From: an uncultured Phocaeicola sp.
Lineage (GTDB): Bacteria; Bacteroidota; Bacteroidia; Bacteroidales; Bacteroidaceae
Length of the DNA stretch: 53,831 bases
Direction of reading: 5' to 3'
NCBI GenBank assembly: GCA_944320605.1
Contig: CALUIE010000009.1
Span: forward strand, 1 to 53,831
Of the stretch, positions 27,611-36,049 are shown one piece after another. The notes beneath the pieces were generated by a model that saw only the letters and a list, made by a program, of their open reading frames with translations, was not told the DNA's origin and did not search any database. Position 1 is the first letter of the stretch; each line of letters starts with the position of its first letter. Both the position numbers and the translations under genes were made by a program.

Positions 27611-30499
27611 TTATTTACGGTCTTTGCCCGACATCTTGATATTCTTTATATACTCGTTCGGGGTTATACCGGTAACTTTCTTGAACGACCTGAAGAACGA
27701 TGCCCTGGAACTGAAGCCGCAATGTTCGGAAAGTGCCTCAAGCGTATATCTGGAATACTTTTCTTTTTGAATGGCGGTCTTGAACTCCTCTACCCTGTAT
27801 TCATTGATATAGTCGTAATAACTCTTTTGCAGGAACTGGTTAAACACATACGACAAGGCATGCGACGAGGTATTGGCCACCACTGCCAAGTCAGCTATTT
27901 TCAACGACGGGTTCATATATAGTTTGTTCTTCGACATCTCCCTGTCCAGAATTTTAATCAACCGCCTGCACTCCTCGTCGGACAACTTATAGTTCTTATA
28001 CTTGTCATCGGCATTGTCCATTTGGGAATCCGCATCCACGGCATTGCCTTCATCCATGGCGTCAACCATGACTTCCGGCATGTCAAAATCATTTCCGGAA
28101 CCGGCCGCAACGTCATCATCCTCCTTTTTCTCACCCCGCTGCAACCAGACTATAAACTTCTTCAGGTTGCCGACAATATATTTTACGAGCCATTCGCGGA
28201 GGAGGTATAAGGCTATTCCAAGCAAGACCAACACCAATGCCGAATATAACAGCACGGACATGTCCTTCTCTACATCCACACGCAGAGTAACCTGCGACTC
28301 TGGATGTCCAAGCATACGAATTTTGATTATCGAATTGTCAATAACTTCATACAATGATATCTCAGACACGCCATGCAAGGCTTTCCATTCATCTTTACCT
28401 CCTGTAGAATATTCATAAATCATATTTGAAGGGTCGCTATAAATCAACCCTGAGAACTGTACGGTCAAATTGCGCTTTGCCTCGTCAATATGCAATTGAT
28501 ACTCGCCGTCGGCAGATTTCCCGAACCTTACTCCGGAAGAACTGCCATTGGCGAGGATGTTCGTTATTTCCACTTTATAAGGACGCTTGCGCAACCTGTT
28601 AACCTCGCCCGAACGCAAGACCACCAGTCCTTTGGAATTACCGAACCAAAGATTGCCTTCAGCGTCACGTACAGACGTGCAGTTAATGAAAATAGGACTT
28701 GGAATGCCATCAGTGAAATTGAAAGGCATCACATCCCCTTCCGTGTCCAGGCGGTACATGCCGTTGTTGGTAGCGACCAATATCCCTCCCGTGCCGTCTT
28801 CTATTACAGACAACAGCTGTTTCCTGTCAAGCATGGGGACATTGTCGATATATGAGAAATCTTTCATCGGAATGTCCGAGCGGAACATGAATCCTTTCTC
28901 CGGAAGGAACAACAGGAGATGATTGGAAGTCTCGTATATGGCACGTACTTTTTCATGGTTCACGAAACCCGGCGGGAAAGCGTCGTCTATCAGGCTGCAG
29001 GTGGAATGCTCCCAAATACACATGCCTTTTTCCGCACATATCCATCCGTTTCCGGAGGAATCAAAAAACACCTCATATACGTTCCCGGACGGCAGTTTTG
29101 ACTGTGAAGACGTAAAATGATATATCTGCCTGCCACCCTTGAAACAATAAAGGCCATTGGATGTACCGACCCACATGTTACCCTCGCGGTCTGTACGGAT
29201 GCAGAAAATATGTCCCGTATGGAACGGCTCCCTCATGTCATGGGCGAAGTCGTCCAAAGCCAACGTAACGGGGTCGAGGACATACATTCCGCCTCCATAA
29301 GTACCGACATAAAATTTACCCTCGTAAAAGCAGCTTGAGATTATCATGCTGGCCCTCAACTCGGGAAACATATATCTACGCACTATGTCCTTTTCCTCGT
29401 CTATGAATATCAGTCCGTCTCTCGACCCTATCAGCCTTTGCTTCCCGTTAAAGGTGATAGTCCTTACAGGGATGTCCTTGGAAGTAAATTTGTCTTTCCA
29501 CCTATACAAGTCGAACAATCCGCTCTGATAAAGCGTATAGTCAACTCCCATCTGATATAGCCCGACCCATAAAAGGCCGTCGCCGTCCACCAGAAGGGAA
29601 TAAACGGAATTAGACCTTATCCCTCCATTGGTTCCCGGGACATGCCGGTAAGATTTGACAATCCTGTTCCCGGATACGGAAATGAAATGAACGCCGTTGC
29701 CGTCGGTGCCCACATAAAGCATATCCTTTCCATCACATGACAAAGAGGATATTACGCTGCAACCTACATCTATGTAGCTGTCAAAACGATTGGCAAGAAC
29801 GTCGAAACGTACTATCCCCCTGTTCATCGTACCGAGAAATATCATGTCACCTATCGCGCAAATATTGTAGAAAGCGTTGGAAAGTCCGGCTCCGGTACTT
29901 TTATATATCTTGTGTTCATTGGTCCTATAGTTTAAGCAAACAATGCCGTCCATGGTGGAAAGCCACAACGATTGGCCGGACGAGAATGACAGACCTGTCA
30001 CCTTGTTGGTTCCGGAGAAAACATTGCCGTCAAACAATATCTGCCTCACATCCTCACGGGTACATATAAAAAGTCCTTTATCCGTGGCGGCAAACAGGGT
30101 GTCGGCGGATAAAGGCAAAATGGAATTTACTTTAAAATTTATCTTGTCATGATAAAGAGGGACAAACGCCCCTACACTTTCATCAAGTCTGTAAATGCCT
30201 GTTTCAGAAGCGCATAAAATGCCATGGGGAGGGGTATTTTTTAAATCATAAACTCTGTTATTCTTATTGACGTCGGCCCCAAAGGAATATTTCTTAAGCC
30301 TTATGCCATCAAATCTTTCAACTGACGAGTCAGTGCCGAACCATACAAATCCGCGGGCATCCTTATATATGGTATTTACAACAAGGTCCGTCATGCCATC
30401 TGATACGGAAAGACTTCTGAAAGTTTCCTGATAAGCATATAAATGATGCGAATATAATATGACGTAAAGATATAATATGTATTTATAGATGCTCCTCAT
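27611..30499 (-). CDS. Kinase-less propeller sensor / AraC-type transmembrane regulator, PUL A
   Basis: This 962-residue protein has a signal anchor, then two seven-bladed propellers built from repeated W[VF]GT/G-x-L-x-x-F type blades (about 30-640). A Y_Y_Y-like beta-sandwich (about 650-740), one membrane helix (about 749-768), an acidic linker (790-835, rich in Asp/Glu) and a C-terminal AraC HTH (about 853-955, ADLAVVANTSSHALSYVF and LEALSEHCGFSSRASFFRSFK) follow. Histidine kinase, ATPase and receiver domains of a normal HTCS are absent. The frame is continuous with no decayed remains, so this looks like a genuine one-protein sensor that couples periplasmic glycan binding directly to DNA. 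It sits upstream of the ECF sigma operon, its likely target. GC content is higher than in the genes around it. Confidence 0.88.
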   Translation of the reverse strand: MRSIYKYILYLYVILYSHHLYAYQETFRSLSVSDGMTDLVVNTIYKDARGFVWFGTDSSVERFDGIRLKKYSFGADVNKNNRVYDLKNTPPHGILCASETGIYRLDESVGAFVPLYHDKINFKVNSILPLSADTLFAATDKGLFICTREDVRQILFDGNVFSGTNKVTGLSFSSGQSLWLSTMDGIVCLNYRTNEHKIYKSTGAGLSNAFYNICAIGDMIFLGTMNRGIVRFDVLANRFDSYIDVGCSVISSLSCDGKDMLYVGTDGNGVHFISVSGNRIVKSYRHVPGTNGGIRSNSVYSLLVDGDGLLWVGLYQMGVDYTLYQSGLFDLYRWKDKFTSKDIPVRTITFNGKQRLIGSRDGLIFIDEEKDIVRRYMFPELRASMIISSCFYEGKFYVGTYGGGMYVLDPVTLALDDFAHDMREPFHTGHIFCIRTDREGNMWVGTSNGLYCFKGGRQIYHFTSSQSKLPSGNVYEVFFDSSGNGWICAEKGMCIWEHSTCSLIDDAFPPGFVNHEKVRAIYETSNHLLLFLPEKGFMFRSDIPMKDFSYIDNVPMLDRKQLLSVIEDGTGGILVATNNGMYRLDTEGDVMPFNFTDGIPSPIFINCTSVRDAEGNLWFGNSKGLVVLRSGEVNRLRKRPYKVEITNILANGSSSGVRFGKSADGEYQLHIDEAKRNLTVQFSGLIYSDPSNMIYEYSTGGKDEWKALHGVSEISLYEVIDNSIIKIRMLGHPESQVTLRVDVEKDMSVLLYSALVLVLLGIALYLLREWLVKYIVGNLKKFIVWLQRGEKKEDDDVAAGSGNDFDMPEVMVDAMDEGNAVDADSQMDNADDKYKNYKLSDEECRRLIKILDREMSKNKLYMNPSLKIADLAVVANTSSHALSYVFNQFLQKSYYDYINEYRVEEFKTAIQKEKYSRYTLEALSEHCGFSSRASFFRSFKKVTGITPNEYIKNIKMSGKDRK

Positions 30500-30535
30500 T
30501 ACACTCGAAAAACGTTAACAATGTAAATTTCAGAG

Positions 30536-30543
30536 CAAATATA
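30536..30543 (-). promoter_or_regulatory. -7 box of the PUL A regulator
   Basis: TATATTTG on the coding strand, 36 bases before the start codon at 30499. Confidence 0.5.
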
Positions 30544-30684
30544 TAAAAAAATATAATATTAGCAACCATGCACCGGATGATTTCAAAATCTGCCCGGACA
30601 ATATTGCATAATCTCAGGAATTTACGTAATTTTACGGCATGGAAACCAGCGCATAAACAAATATTCAAATCGGCACATTGATTT

Positions 30685-30927
30685 ATGGGAAATTTTGAAG
30701 AAAACAGAAAGACCAAGGAAGAAACCAGGAAGAAAAACGACGTGCGCAGGGAAAAAATGGCAGGATACTTCTTTGACCTCTCAAAACTGTCTTTCGCAGG
30801 TATGGTTATTGGCGGTATAACTCCGTTGTTATCAAATTTGAGCGATAGCGCAAACTGGATTACTGCCGTGGGCGGTATAATTTCAACTTATGGATTTGCT
30901 TTTTTCGCAAATAGAATCTTAAAATAA
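30685..30927 (+). CDS. Small membrane protein, first of a tiny pair
   Basis: This 80-residue protein has a charged N-terminus (rich in Lys, Arg, Glu) and two hydrophobic helices (about 33-50 and 58-77). It resembles small two-helix Bacteroidales proteins annotated as DUF6722, though I am not certain of the family. It is followed after 7 bases by another small membrane peptide, then by a strong hairpin. No glycan-related function is evident. It sits between the two PULs. Confidence 0.6.
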   Translation: MGNFEENRKTKEETRKKNDVRREKMAGYFFDLSKLSFAGMVIGGITPLLSNLSDSANWITAVGGIISTYGFAFFANRILK

Positions 30928-30934
30928 AAAAATC

Positions 30935-31039
30935 ATGAACACATTGAGCTTTATTTTTTTAGTGACATCGATTGTGAGCATAGCTTTAGTAGCATGGTCG
31001 TACACCAAGAAAGGAAAGAAATGGATTGATAACCTGTAA
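30935..31039 (+). CDS. 34-residue single-helix membrane peptide
   Basis: ATG at 30935 opens 34 codons: MNTLSFIFLVTSIVSIALV, then WSYTKKGKKWIDNL. That is one membrane helix and a basic cytoplasmic tail. It starts 7 bases after the previous small gene and ends 16 bases before a perfect hairpin, so the two form one short operon. It would be missed by most length cut-offs. A partner role for the 80-residue protein is likely but unproven. Confidence 0.6.
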   Translation: MNTLSFIFLVTSIVSIALVAWSYTKKGKKWIDNL

Positions 31040-31055
31040 CAGTCTCCATGGAAAA

Positions 31056-31093
31056 GGAAAAGGGATATATCGCCGGCGGTATATCCCTTTTCC
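31056..31093. terminator. Bidirectional hairpin terminator between convergent genes
   Basis: A perfect 14-bp stem (GGAAAAGGGATATA / TATATCCCTTTTCC) encloses the loop TCGCCGGCGG. It lies between the tiny membrane operon (plus) and the GH28-like gene (minus), with T-rich sequence in the 3' arm. Confidence 0.8.
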
Positions 31094-31112
31094 TCGTCAC
31101 GGAGGAAGCCCG

Positions 31113-32552
31113 TCATTCAGTCCTGACGAAGCTGACATCCTCCACGTGGGGACCGACGTAGATGCCGCACATGTCGCCGGTGTGATACCAGGCAGGCTTG
31201 CCGGGCATGGAGTCGTATATCAGCTCGCCATTGACGCGCAGGTTTTCAAACCTTATGTTCCTGATACCGCGTTCTTCGCTATATCCTTCGATAATTGAAA
31301 GCTCGGCATTGCGGCCGCTGTAAGAGACGTTCCTGAACAGCACATTCTCTATTCCTCTGCCAGGCGATTTACAATACTTCTTATTATAAAAGATACGCAG
31401 ATTAAGCAGCTGGCCGTGGCGGAAGTCCTCGATACGTATGTCCTCGAAACGCACGTTGCGAACCAGATTGTCGTCGCCCGCGTTTATCGCCATGCATCCC
31501 TGGTAGTTTATCTGCTTCTCCTTGTGGTCGAGTATGTCGATGTTGACATAATTCAGATTTTCCAGCACCTCGGGCTTGTCGGGATTGCCGTGGATGCCGA
31601 TGAAGATGGGATGTGCCACGTCGGCCCAGAGGGTGGAGTTCTTCATGGTAACATCGCTGCTGGGACCCTCGAAGCCGAGGCGGGTGCCATAGACAGTGGT
31701 GCAGTCGTCGGAATTGCGGCAGAAAACGCCGTCGAAAGTAACGTTCCTGCTCGAAAACACATTCATTCCGTCACCCCAGCCATAATAGCTTATAACCTTT
31801 ACATTCCTGATTGTAACATTCTCTGAACCTCCAGTAGCACATTGGGTAGCAAACAATCCTTCCACATAAACATTTCTGGAATTTGCTATTCTGATACCCA
31901 TTTTCACTTTAGGGTCGATTATTCCCCTACCTATCAGTTTGACATCGTGCGCATTTTCTATGAGCATCTGACCTTTCATCACCGCTCCACCTGAGATATA
32001 GACTGTCTTTCCTGATTCTATTCTATATACGCCATCCTTGAACTCATGAACTCCCGGACCGAAATAAACCACGTTCCTGGAACTTTCAGATATATTATAC
32101 TTATCTATAGGATTGGCAAACAGATGAAGATTTCCGAAAATATCATCGTTCACCTCTACAGAAAGATTTGCGGGTTTATCTAACATGAACATTAGTGTAC
32201 TGTCGTTCACAATAGAGTGAGATATTGAATAAGACAAAGGACGAACCTTTACCTTATTAATATTCTCCGTCCTGCATACAATCTTTACTTCTACACTACC
32301 TTCAAAATCAAATGTTGCCATGGACGAGTTTCTTACATGATGTTTTGCATCAACCACTTCGTCCACATATATCATATACGATGGGATTTGCATCCAGTCT
32401 TTATCGGATTCACTCTTTACATATACATTAAACTTATCATTAAGCAGAACACCATCGGGTGCATTATATGTTTTTATCTGAGAATCTGCAAAAACGAACT
32501 GTAATACACCTACAAGACTTGCTAGTAACGATATAATCCTTTTATTTCCCAT
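31113..32552 (-). CDS. GH28-like right-handed beta-helix glycosidase (second copy), PUL B
   Basis: This 479-residue secreted protein has a signal peptide (about 1-22). An N-terminal beta-sandwich (about 25-135) precedes a parallel beta-helix with repeated N-V-x-I/V-x-x-x-x patterns. Motifs equivalent to GH28 are GWGDGMN, RNSDDC and IGIHGN. The Asp of GDG and the DD pair are the expected catalytic residues and are present. It is paralogous to 34630-36027, where the first motif reads SDGID. GH28 and related clan GH-N enzymes hydrolyse uronate-containing chains such as galacturonan. GC content changes abruptly near 31.76-31.80 kb, the 3' half being far richer. It has its own promoter and operator. 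Confidence 0.78.
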   Translation of the reverse strand: MGNKRIISLLASLVGVLQFVFADSQIKTYNAPDGVLLNDKFNVYVKSESDKDWMQIPSYMIYVDEVVDAKHHVRNSSMATFDFEGSVEVKIVCRTENINKVKVRPLSYSISHSIVNDSTLMFMLDKPANLSVEVNDDIFGNLHLFANPIDKYNISESSRNVVYFGPGVHEFKDGVYRIESGKTVYISGGAVMKGQMLIENAHDVKLIGRGIIDPKVKMGIRIANSRNVYVEGLFATQCATGGSENVTIRNVKVISYYGWGDGMNVFSSRNVTFDGVFCRNSDDCTTVYGTRLGFEGPSSDVTMKNSTLWADVAHPIFIGIHGNPDKPEVLENLNYVNIDILDHKEKQINYQGCMAINAGDDNLVRNVRFEDIRIEDFRHGQLLNLRIFYNKKYCKSPGRGIENVLFRNVSYSGRNAELSIIEGYSEERGIRNIRFENLRVNGELIYDSMPGKPAWYHTGDMCGIYVGPHVEDVSFVRTE

Positions 32553-32586
32553 AAACCAAATAGAATTTTATCCAAGTATTATACCG

Positions 32587-32651
32587 CAAATATACATGGT
32601 ATATACCCAGAAGGATGTAAAAGTTATAACAGGTCATATCACTATTGTAAC
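32587..32651 (-). promoter_or_regulatory. Promoter plus GTAAC-type operator of the second GH28-like gene
   Basis: The -7 box TATATTTG lies at 32594-32587 (coding strand). Upstream, half-sites ATAAC (32626-32630) and GTAAC (32647-32651, plus-strand reading) are spaced exactly 21 bases. There are 31 bases between the -7 box and the nearer half-site, as at the sigma operon of PUL B. Confidence 0.65.
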
Positions 32652-32686
32652 CTAAAATATATCCGAATGATAAAACAATAAATTTT

Positions 32687-32730
32687 AAGGGCACATTTTG
32701 CTTTATTTTCATTTTGCGAAATGTACCCTT
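32687..32730 (-). terminator. Hairpin terminator after the fimbrillin chimera of PUL B
   Basis: AAGGGCACATTT (32687-32698) pairs with AAATGTACCCTT (32719-32730) with one mismatch, 37 bases after the lipoprotein stop. A moderate T-rich stretch follows on the coding strand. Confidence 0.6.
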
Positions 32731-32767
32731 TAATCACATCTATAAGCCAAAAATATTATACACCAAA

Positions 32768-34237
32768 TTAATCCATAAGAACGATTATTCTGATTGCTGA
32801 TACACGAAGATATCTTGAAGGTGAACTAGCTAACATAATAGCAAATCCAAAAGTAAGAGTTGACTTACTATCAATTGAAAATGGAATTGTGTGTGTACCT
32901 AATACATACTCTCCCTGTTTTAGATTATATTCGCATATGATATTCTCTTTAGTTCCAAAACGCCACATTTTAGGAGAACCTGTTTCAGTCATCAGAGGAA
33001 ATTCATTATCTGAACCATTCATTATACCAAATACAACTCCATTTCTACCACCACCATTTTCTTCTTGCGATGCAACATCAACTTCTACCTGATATGTTCC
33101 AACAGGCAAAGTGACATTCTGATACAAATAGGAGTCTTGGTTTTCTTTTTGACCACCATTAAAAGCCAGATAATTGACTCCATCGACCGTAATCAATGAA
33201 TTTCCCTTATATTTTCCCTGACCATTATCACGTTCGGTACTCTTTATCCATCCGGCAGCATTGTTACCATCACTTTCAAAATCAGGACCTAAATTAGCCA
33301 CAACAGCTTCTGCAAGAGGGAAATTTATATCAACATTAAATGTATAATATTCACCTGCCTCAAATTTAGTTTCAGCATTTATTTCAAAAGTCTTTGAGAA
33401 TACAAAACCCTTGTCTGATACTACCTCTACGGTCAGAGATTCACCTGTAGCAGGAAGAGCATCACCAGGAATAGCCAAAGTATATGCCTTCAATTCTGCA
33501 TCATTAGCAATTGCAACACCTTCACCAAATCCTAAATTCAATTCTGAAACTTTATCACCGATACTTTCAGCGCCATCCACAGTATAAGAATACTGCTTTG
33601 CAAAACATGCAGTACCTGCAGAAGACAGATTAATAGACTTAACAGTTAAATCAGTACCTGTATAGTTCATTACACTGAATCTGAACAATGCAGTTTTATG
33701 AGTAAAACTAATACCGCTCTCAAGACCTGAAGCATCTCCATTAGCTACCATTATCATACCATTCTTCAAATGGTCTGTATTATTGTTTCCAGTCTGGGTA
33801 TATGCAGTTACAGGAATAGTATAAGTAAATGCAGATCCTTCACCTTTAGTAAATCCCTGCGGATAGAAAGCATAATATGATGCAGCGTCAGCAGAAGTAA
33901 AATCACTACATGTAAAATCAGCACTATTACCGTTGATAGTACTATTTTTGATTGCAAAAACATTATCCTTAGTCATATCCGTACTTTGATACAAGTCAAA
34001 CTTATCGTCATTCTGCCAGATAAAGTTAGATTCTTGTGTATTTGGATCTACAGTAGCACGAGTCTGCGGTGAACCATTTTTAATATCCTGAGTATTAGCT
34101 TTGATTGTAAATACGTTACCTGTATTCTTGTCGGATGTATCAGGTTCGTTGTCGTTCGTGCATGAAGAAACGGACAATGCTAATGCAGCGACAGATATCA
34201 GACTCCAAAATTTGATATTTTTCATCTTATCATACAT
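32768..34237 (-). CDS. Chimeric surface lipoprotein: fimbrillin-like domain plus DUF5013-like C-terminus, PUL B
   Basis: This 489-residue precursor has lipobox V-S-S-C (Cys26). The fimbrillin/Mfa-like part (about 30-310) includes the Arg-containing Q-T-R-A-T site and the FIWQNDDKF and LFRFSVMN segments of that family. The last roughly 175 residues begin GPDFESDGNNAAGWIK and end LRVSAIRI. This domain is also found at the C-terminus of the two IPT-type SGBPs of this PUL, closest to 37355-39340; I assign DUF5013 from memory. ATG at 34237 is chosen because the signal peptide begins there and an upstream start would overlap the small peptide gene. A glycan-capture role on a fimbrillin-like scaffold is inferred. 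Confidence 0.8.
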   Translation of the reverse strand: MYDKMKNIKFWSLISVAALALSVSSCTNDNEPDTSDKNTGNVFTIKANTQDIKNGSPQTRATVDPNTQESNFIWQNDDKFDLYQSTDMTKDNVFAIKNSTINGNSADFTCSDFTSADAASYYAFYPQGFTKGEGSAFTYTIPVTAYTQTGNNNTDHLKNGMIMVANGDASGLESGISFTHKTALFRFSVMNYTGTDLTVKSINLSSAGTACFAKQYSYTVDGAESIGDKVSELNLGFGEGVAIANDAELKAYTLAIPGDALPATGESLTVEVVSDKGFVFSKTFEINAETKFEAGEYYTFNVDINFPLAEAVVANLGPDFESDGNNAAGWIKSTERDNGQGKYKGNSLITVDGVNYLAFNGGQKENQDSYLYQNVTLPVGTYQVEVDVASQEENGGGRNGVVFGIMNGSDNEFPLMTETGSPKMWRFGTKENIICEYNLKQGEYVLGTHTIPFSIDSKSTLTFGFAIMLASSPSRYLRVSAIRIIVLMD

Positions 34238-34268
34238 TTTAATGTTATTACTCCTTTTAATTTCAGAA

Positions 34269-34439
34269 TTACCACTCTCTATCACTACCAAAAGTAGCGC
34301 CTGATGTAAAACTTACACCGGTAACACTGCTCTGTTCTACTTCCTGGTCTGAAGCACAAAGGATACCCTCACTAACTGTTTCAATAATCTCAACTTCCGG
34401 AGCAACATACAGCTCCTTTTCTGTAATTTCTGTTTTCAT
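34269..34439 (-). CDS. Small YVAP-motif peptide upstream of the PUL B fimbrillin chimera
   Basis: This 56-residue peptide reads from ATG at 34439 to TAA at 34269. It contains L-Y-V-A-P-E-V-E-I-I-E, then G-I-L-C-A-S and a Ser/Gly-rich tail ending in REW. It shares Y-V-A-P and [IM]-L-C-[AS]-S with the peptide at 6021-6233 and the same position directly before a fimbrillin chimera, 31 bases upstream here. It lacks a signal peptide. The promoter and operator at 34535-34600 serve this gene first. Function is unknown. Confidence 0.7.
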   Translation of the reverse strand: MKTEITEKELYVAPEVEIIETVSEGILCASDQEVEQSSVTGVSFTSGATFGSDREW

Positions 34440-34534
34440 ATTTCTTAATTTTAATGTTAATATTCTTCCGTGTCACATTATCGAGAAATGTTTACATTAA
34501 GAATTGAATATTCTCGTATTGTGTTTTTCACCTG

Positions 34535-34600
34535 CAAATTTACTCATTCCATGAGGCTACATTATGCTACTTATGTAACAGATTATAAAAGAAATGTAAC
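34535..34600 (-). promoter_or_regulatory. Promoter plus GTAAC-type operator of the small peptide/fimbrillin unit
   Basis: The -7 box TAAATTTG lies at 34542-34535 (coding strand). Two GTAACA half-sites (34575-34580 and 34596-34601, plus-strand reading) are spaced 21 bases, with 32 bases between box and nearer half-site. No TTTG -33 element is seen, which fits activator dependence. The leader would be about 90 bases. Confidence 0.7.
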
Positions 34601-34629
34601 ATATAGTTATTCTAACTTATCTCTATAAA

Positions 34630-36027
34630 CTATTTAACAATCACATTCTCCACAAACTCATTCATCAGGAAATAATCAAGACCTTTGAGTTTCTTTCCGT
34701 TAATCCATATATCCTCAAAAGTGATATTCCTTGCTATTCTGTCTTTATCGAATCCGTAAATCACAGGACGGTTTTCACCTATGCCGTTGAATCTGATGTT
34801 TCTGAAAGTAAGTCCGTCTATTCCGCGTCCGGGAGCCTTGTCGTATTTAGGATTATAGTTTACACGGATATTGAACATCATACCCTCCTGAATACTTTCT
34901 ATGCGTATATCCTCAAACAGGATATTCCTTGCTAAGTTTTTATCGCCGCAAACCACAGCCATACATCCCTGATAAGGATAGTCATCTTCATCGTGTTCCA
35001 ATATGTCGATATCCTTGAATGTAAGGTTCTCTATATTCTCACCTATCTCGGCTTCCGGGTCACCATGACCACCAATGTTTATAGGATGAGCGATATCAGC
35101 CCAAAGCACAGCACGACGCACATTCACATTGTTTGTACCACCCCACCAGTTCCAGCGGTGATTGTAGAAAGCCATACAGTCGTCACTGTTACGCATAAAG
35201 ATATTCTCGATATCAATATTCTGGCAACTCATCATATCTATACCGTCCGACCATCCACGACAGCTGAAAGCCTTGAAATTTCTTACTGTAATATCCTTTG
35301 AACCACCTCCGAATATTGAATAATGGTCAGGATTGATAACAGTAATACCATCGATATAAACATTCTTAGAGTCTGTAACCTCGATACCTCTAATACCTTT
35401 ATAGATAATACCACGACCTATAATTCTTACATTCTCAGCATGGTCTACCAGAAGTTTAGCCTCAACAACAGCTCCCGGAGCAAGATACACTGTAGTATTG
35501 CTTGGAATACTTATCTGATTGTTAGGAAGGTCTTTTGGTCTGTGCGTTCCCGGACCGAAATACATCACCCCTTCCTTGCTTTCTGTATAAACTTCTTTCT
35601 CTACAGGATTTGCAAACAGATGTAGATTATGCAGACGGTCACCATTGAATTCCACAGAAAGATACTGCGGTTTATCAAGAGTAAACAGAATACAGTTTTC
35701 CACCTGTTTATACTCAATACCTTTCGATTTTGGTCTGATATCCACAGTCTGGATAATCCCATTGTTCTTCTTCACCATTACCTCCACAGGCTCGTTCATG
35801 TCGAACTGTACCATAGACGCATCCTGCACCCTGTCCATATCCACTTGTACTTTATACTCGAATGTTTCCTTCCATTCTCCACCTTTGGTTCTTACTCTTA
35901 CGGTAAAGTCATCATTATGAGGAATTCCTGTTCTAAGACCTTCCGGATAAGTATAAAGTTGCGCATCAATTGTAAATGTAATGGCAAGCAGTAAGCTTAC
36001 CATTACAAATATTCTGTTCTTATACAT
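34630..36027 (-). CDS. GH28-like right-handed beta-helix glycosidase (first copy), PUL B
   Basis: This 465-residue secreted protein has a signal peptide (about 1-22), an N-terminal beta-sandwich (about 24-140, ending HNLHLFANPVE) and a parallel beta-helix. GH28-type motifs are WSDGID (259-264), RNSDDC (279-284) and GGHGD (319-323). The first motif Asp and the DD pair are the expected catalytic acids. The N-terminal domain recalls those of GH49-type and Bacteroidales GH28 proteins, so clan GH-N is secure but the family less so. It is the last gene of the sigma-SusC-SusD operon, 22 bases after PL38. It would hydrolyse uronate or related linkages in lyase products. Confidence 0.8.
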   Translation of the reverse strand: MYKNRIFVMVSLLLAITFTIDAQLYTYPEGLRTGIPHNDDFTVRVRTKGGEWKETFEYKVQVDMDRVQDASMVQFDMNEPVEVMVKKNNGIIQTVDIRPKSKGIEYKQVENCILFTLDKPQYLSVEFNGDRLHNLHLFANPVEKEVYTESKEGVMYFGPGTHRPKDLPNNQISIPSNTTVYLAPGAVVEAKLLVDHAENVRIIGRGIIYKGIRGIEVTDSKNVYIDGITVINPDHYSIFGGGSKDITVRNFKAFSCRGWSDGIDMMSCQNIDIENIFMRNSDDCMAFYNHRWNWWGGTNNVNVRRAVLWADIAHPINIGGHGDPEAEIGENIENLTFKDIDILEHDEDDYPYQGCMAVVCGDKNLARNILFEDIRIESIQEGMMFNIRVNYNPKYDKAPGRGIDGLTFRNIRFNGIGENRPVIYGFDKDRIARNITFEDIWINGKKLKGLDYFLMNEFVENVIVK

Positions 36028-36049
36028 AACTGTTTCCTAAACCAATTAA

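Noticed and set aside
27611-30499. Loss of the kinase part by frameshift or deletion scar
   Set aside because: Membrane helix, linker and HTH are in one open frame and no kinase motifs appear in any frame nearby.
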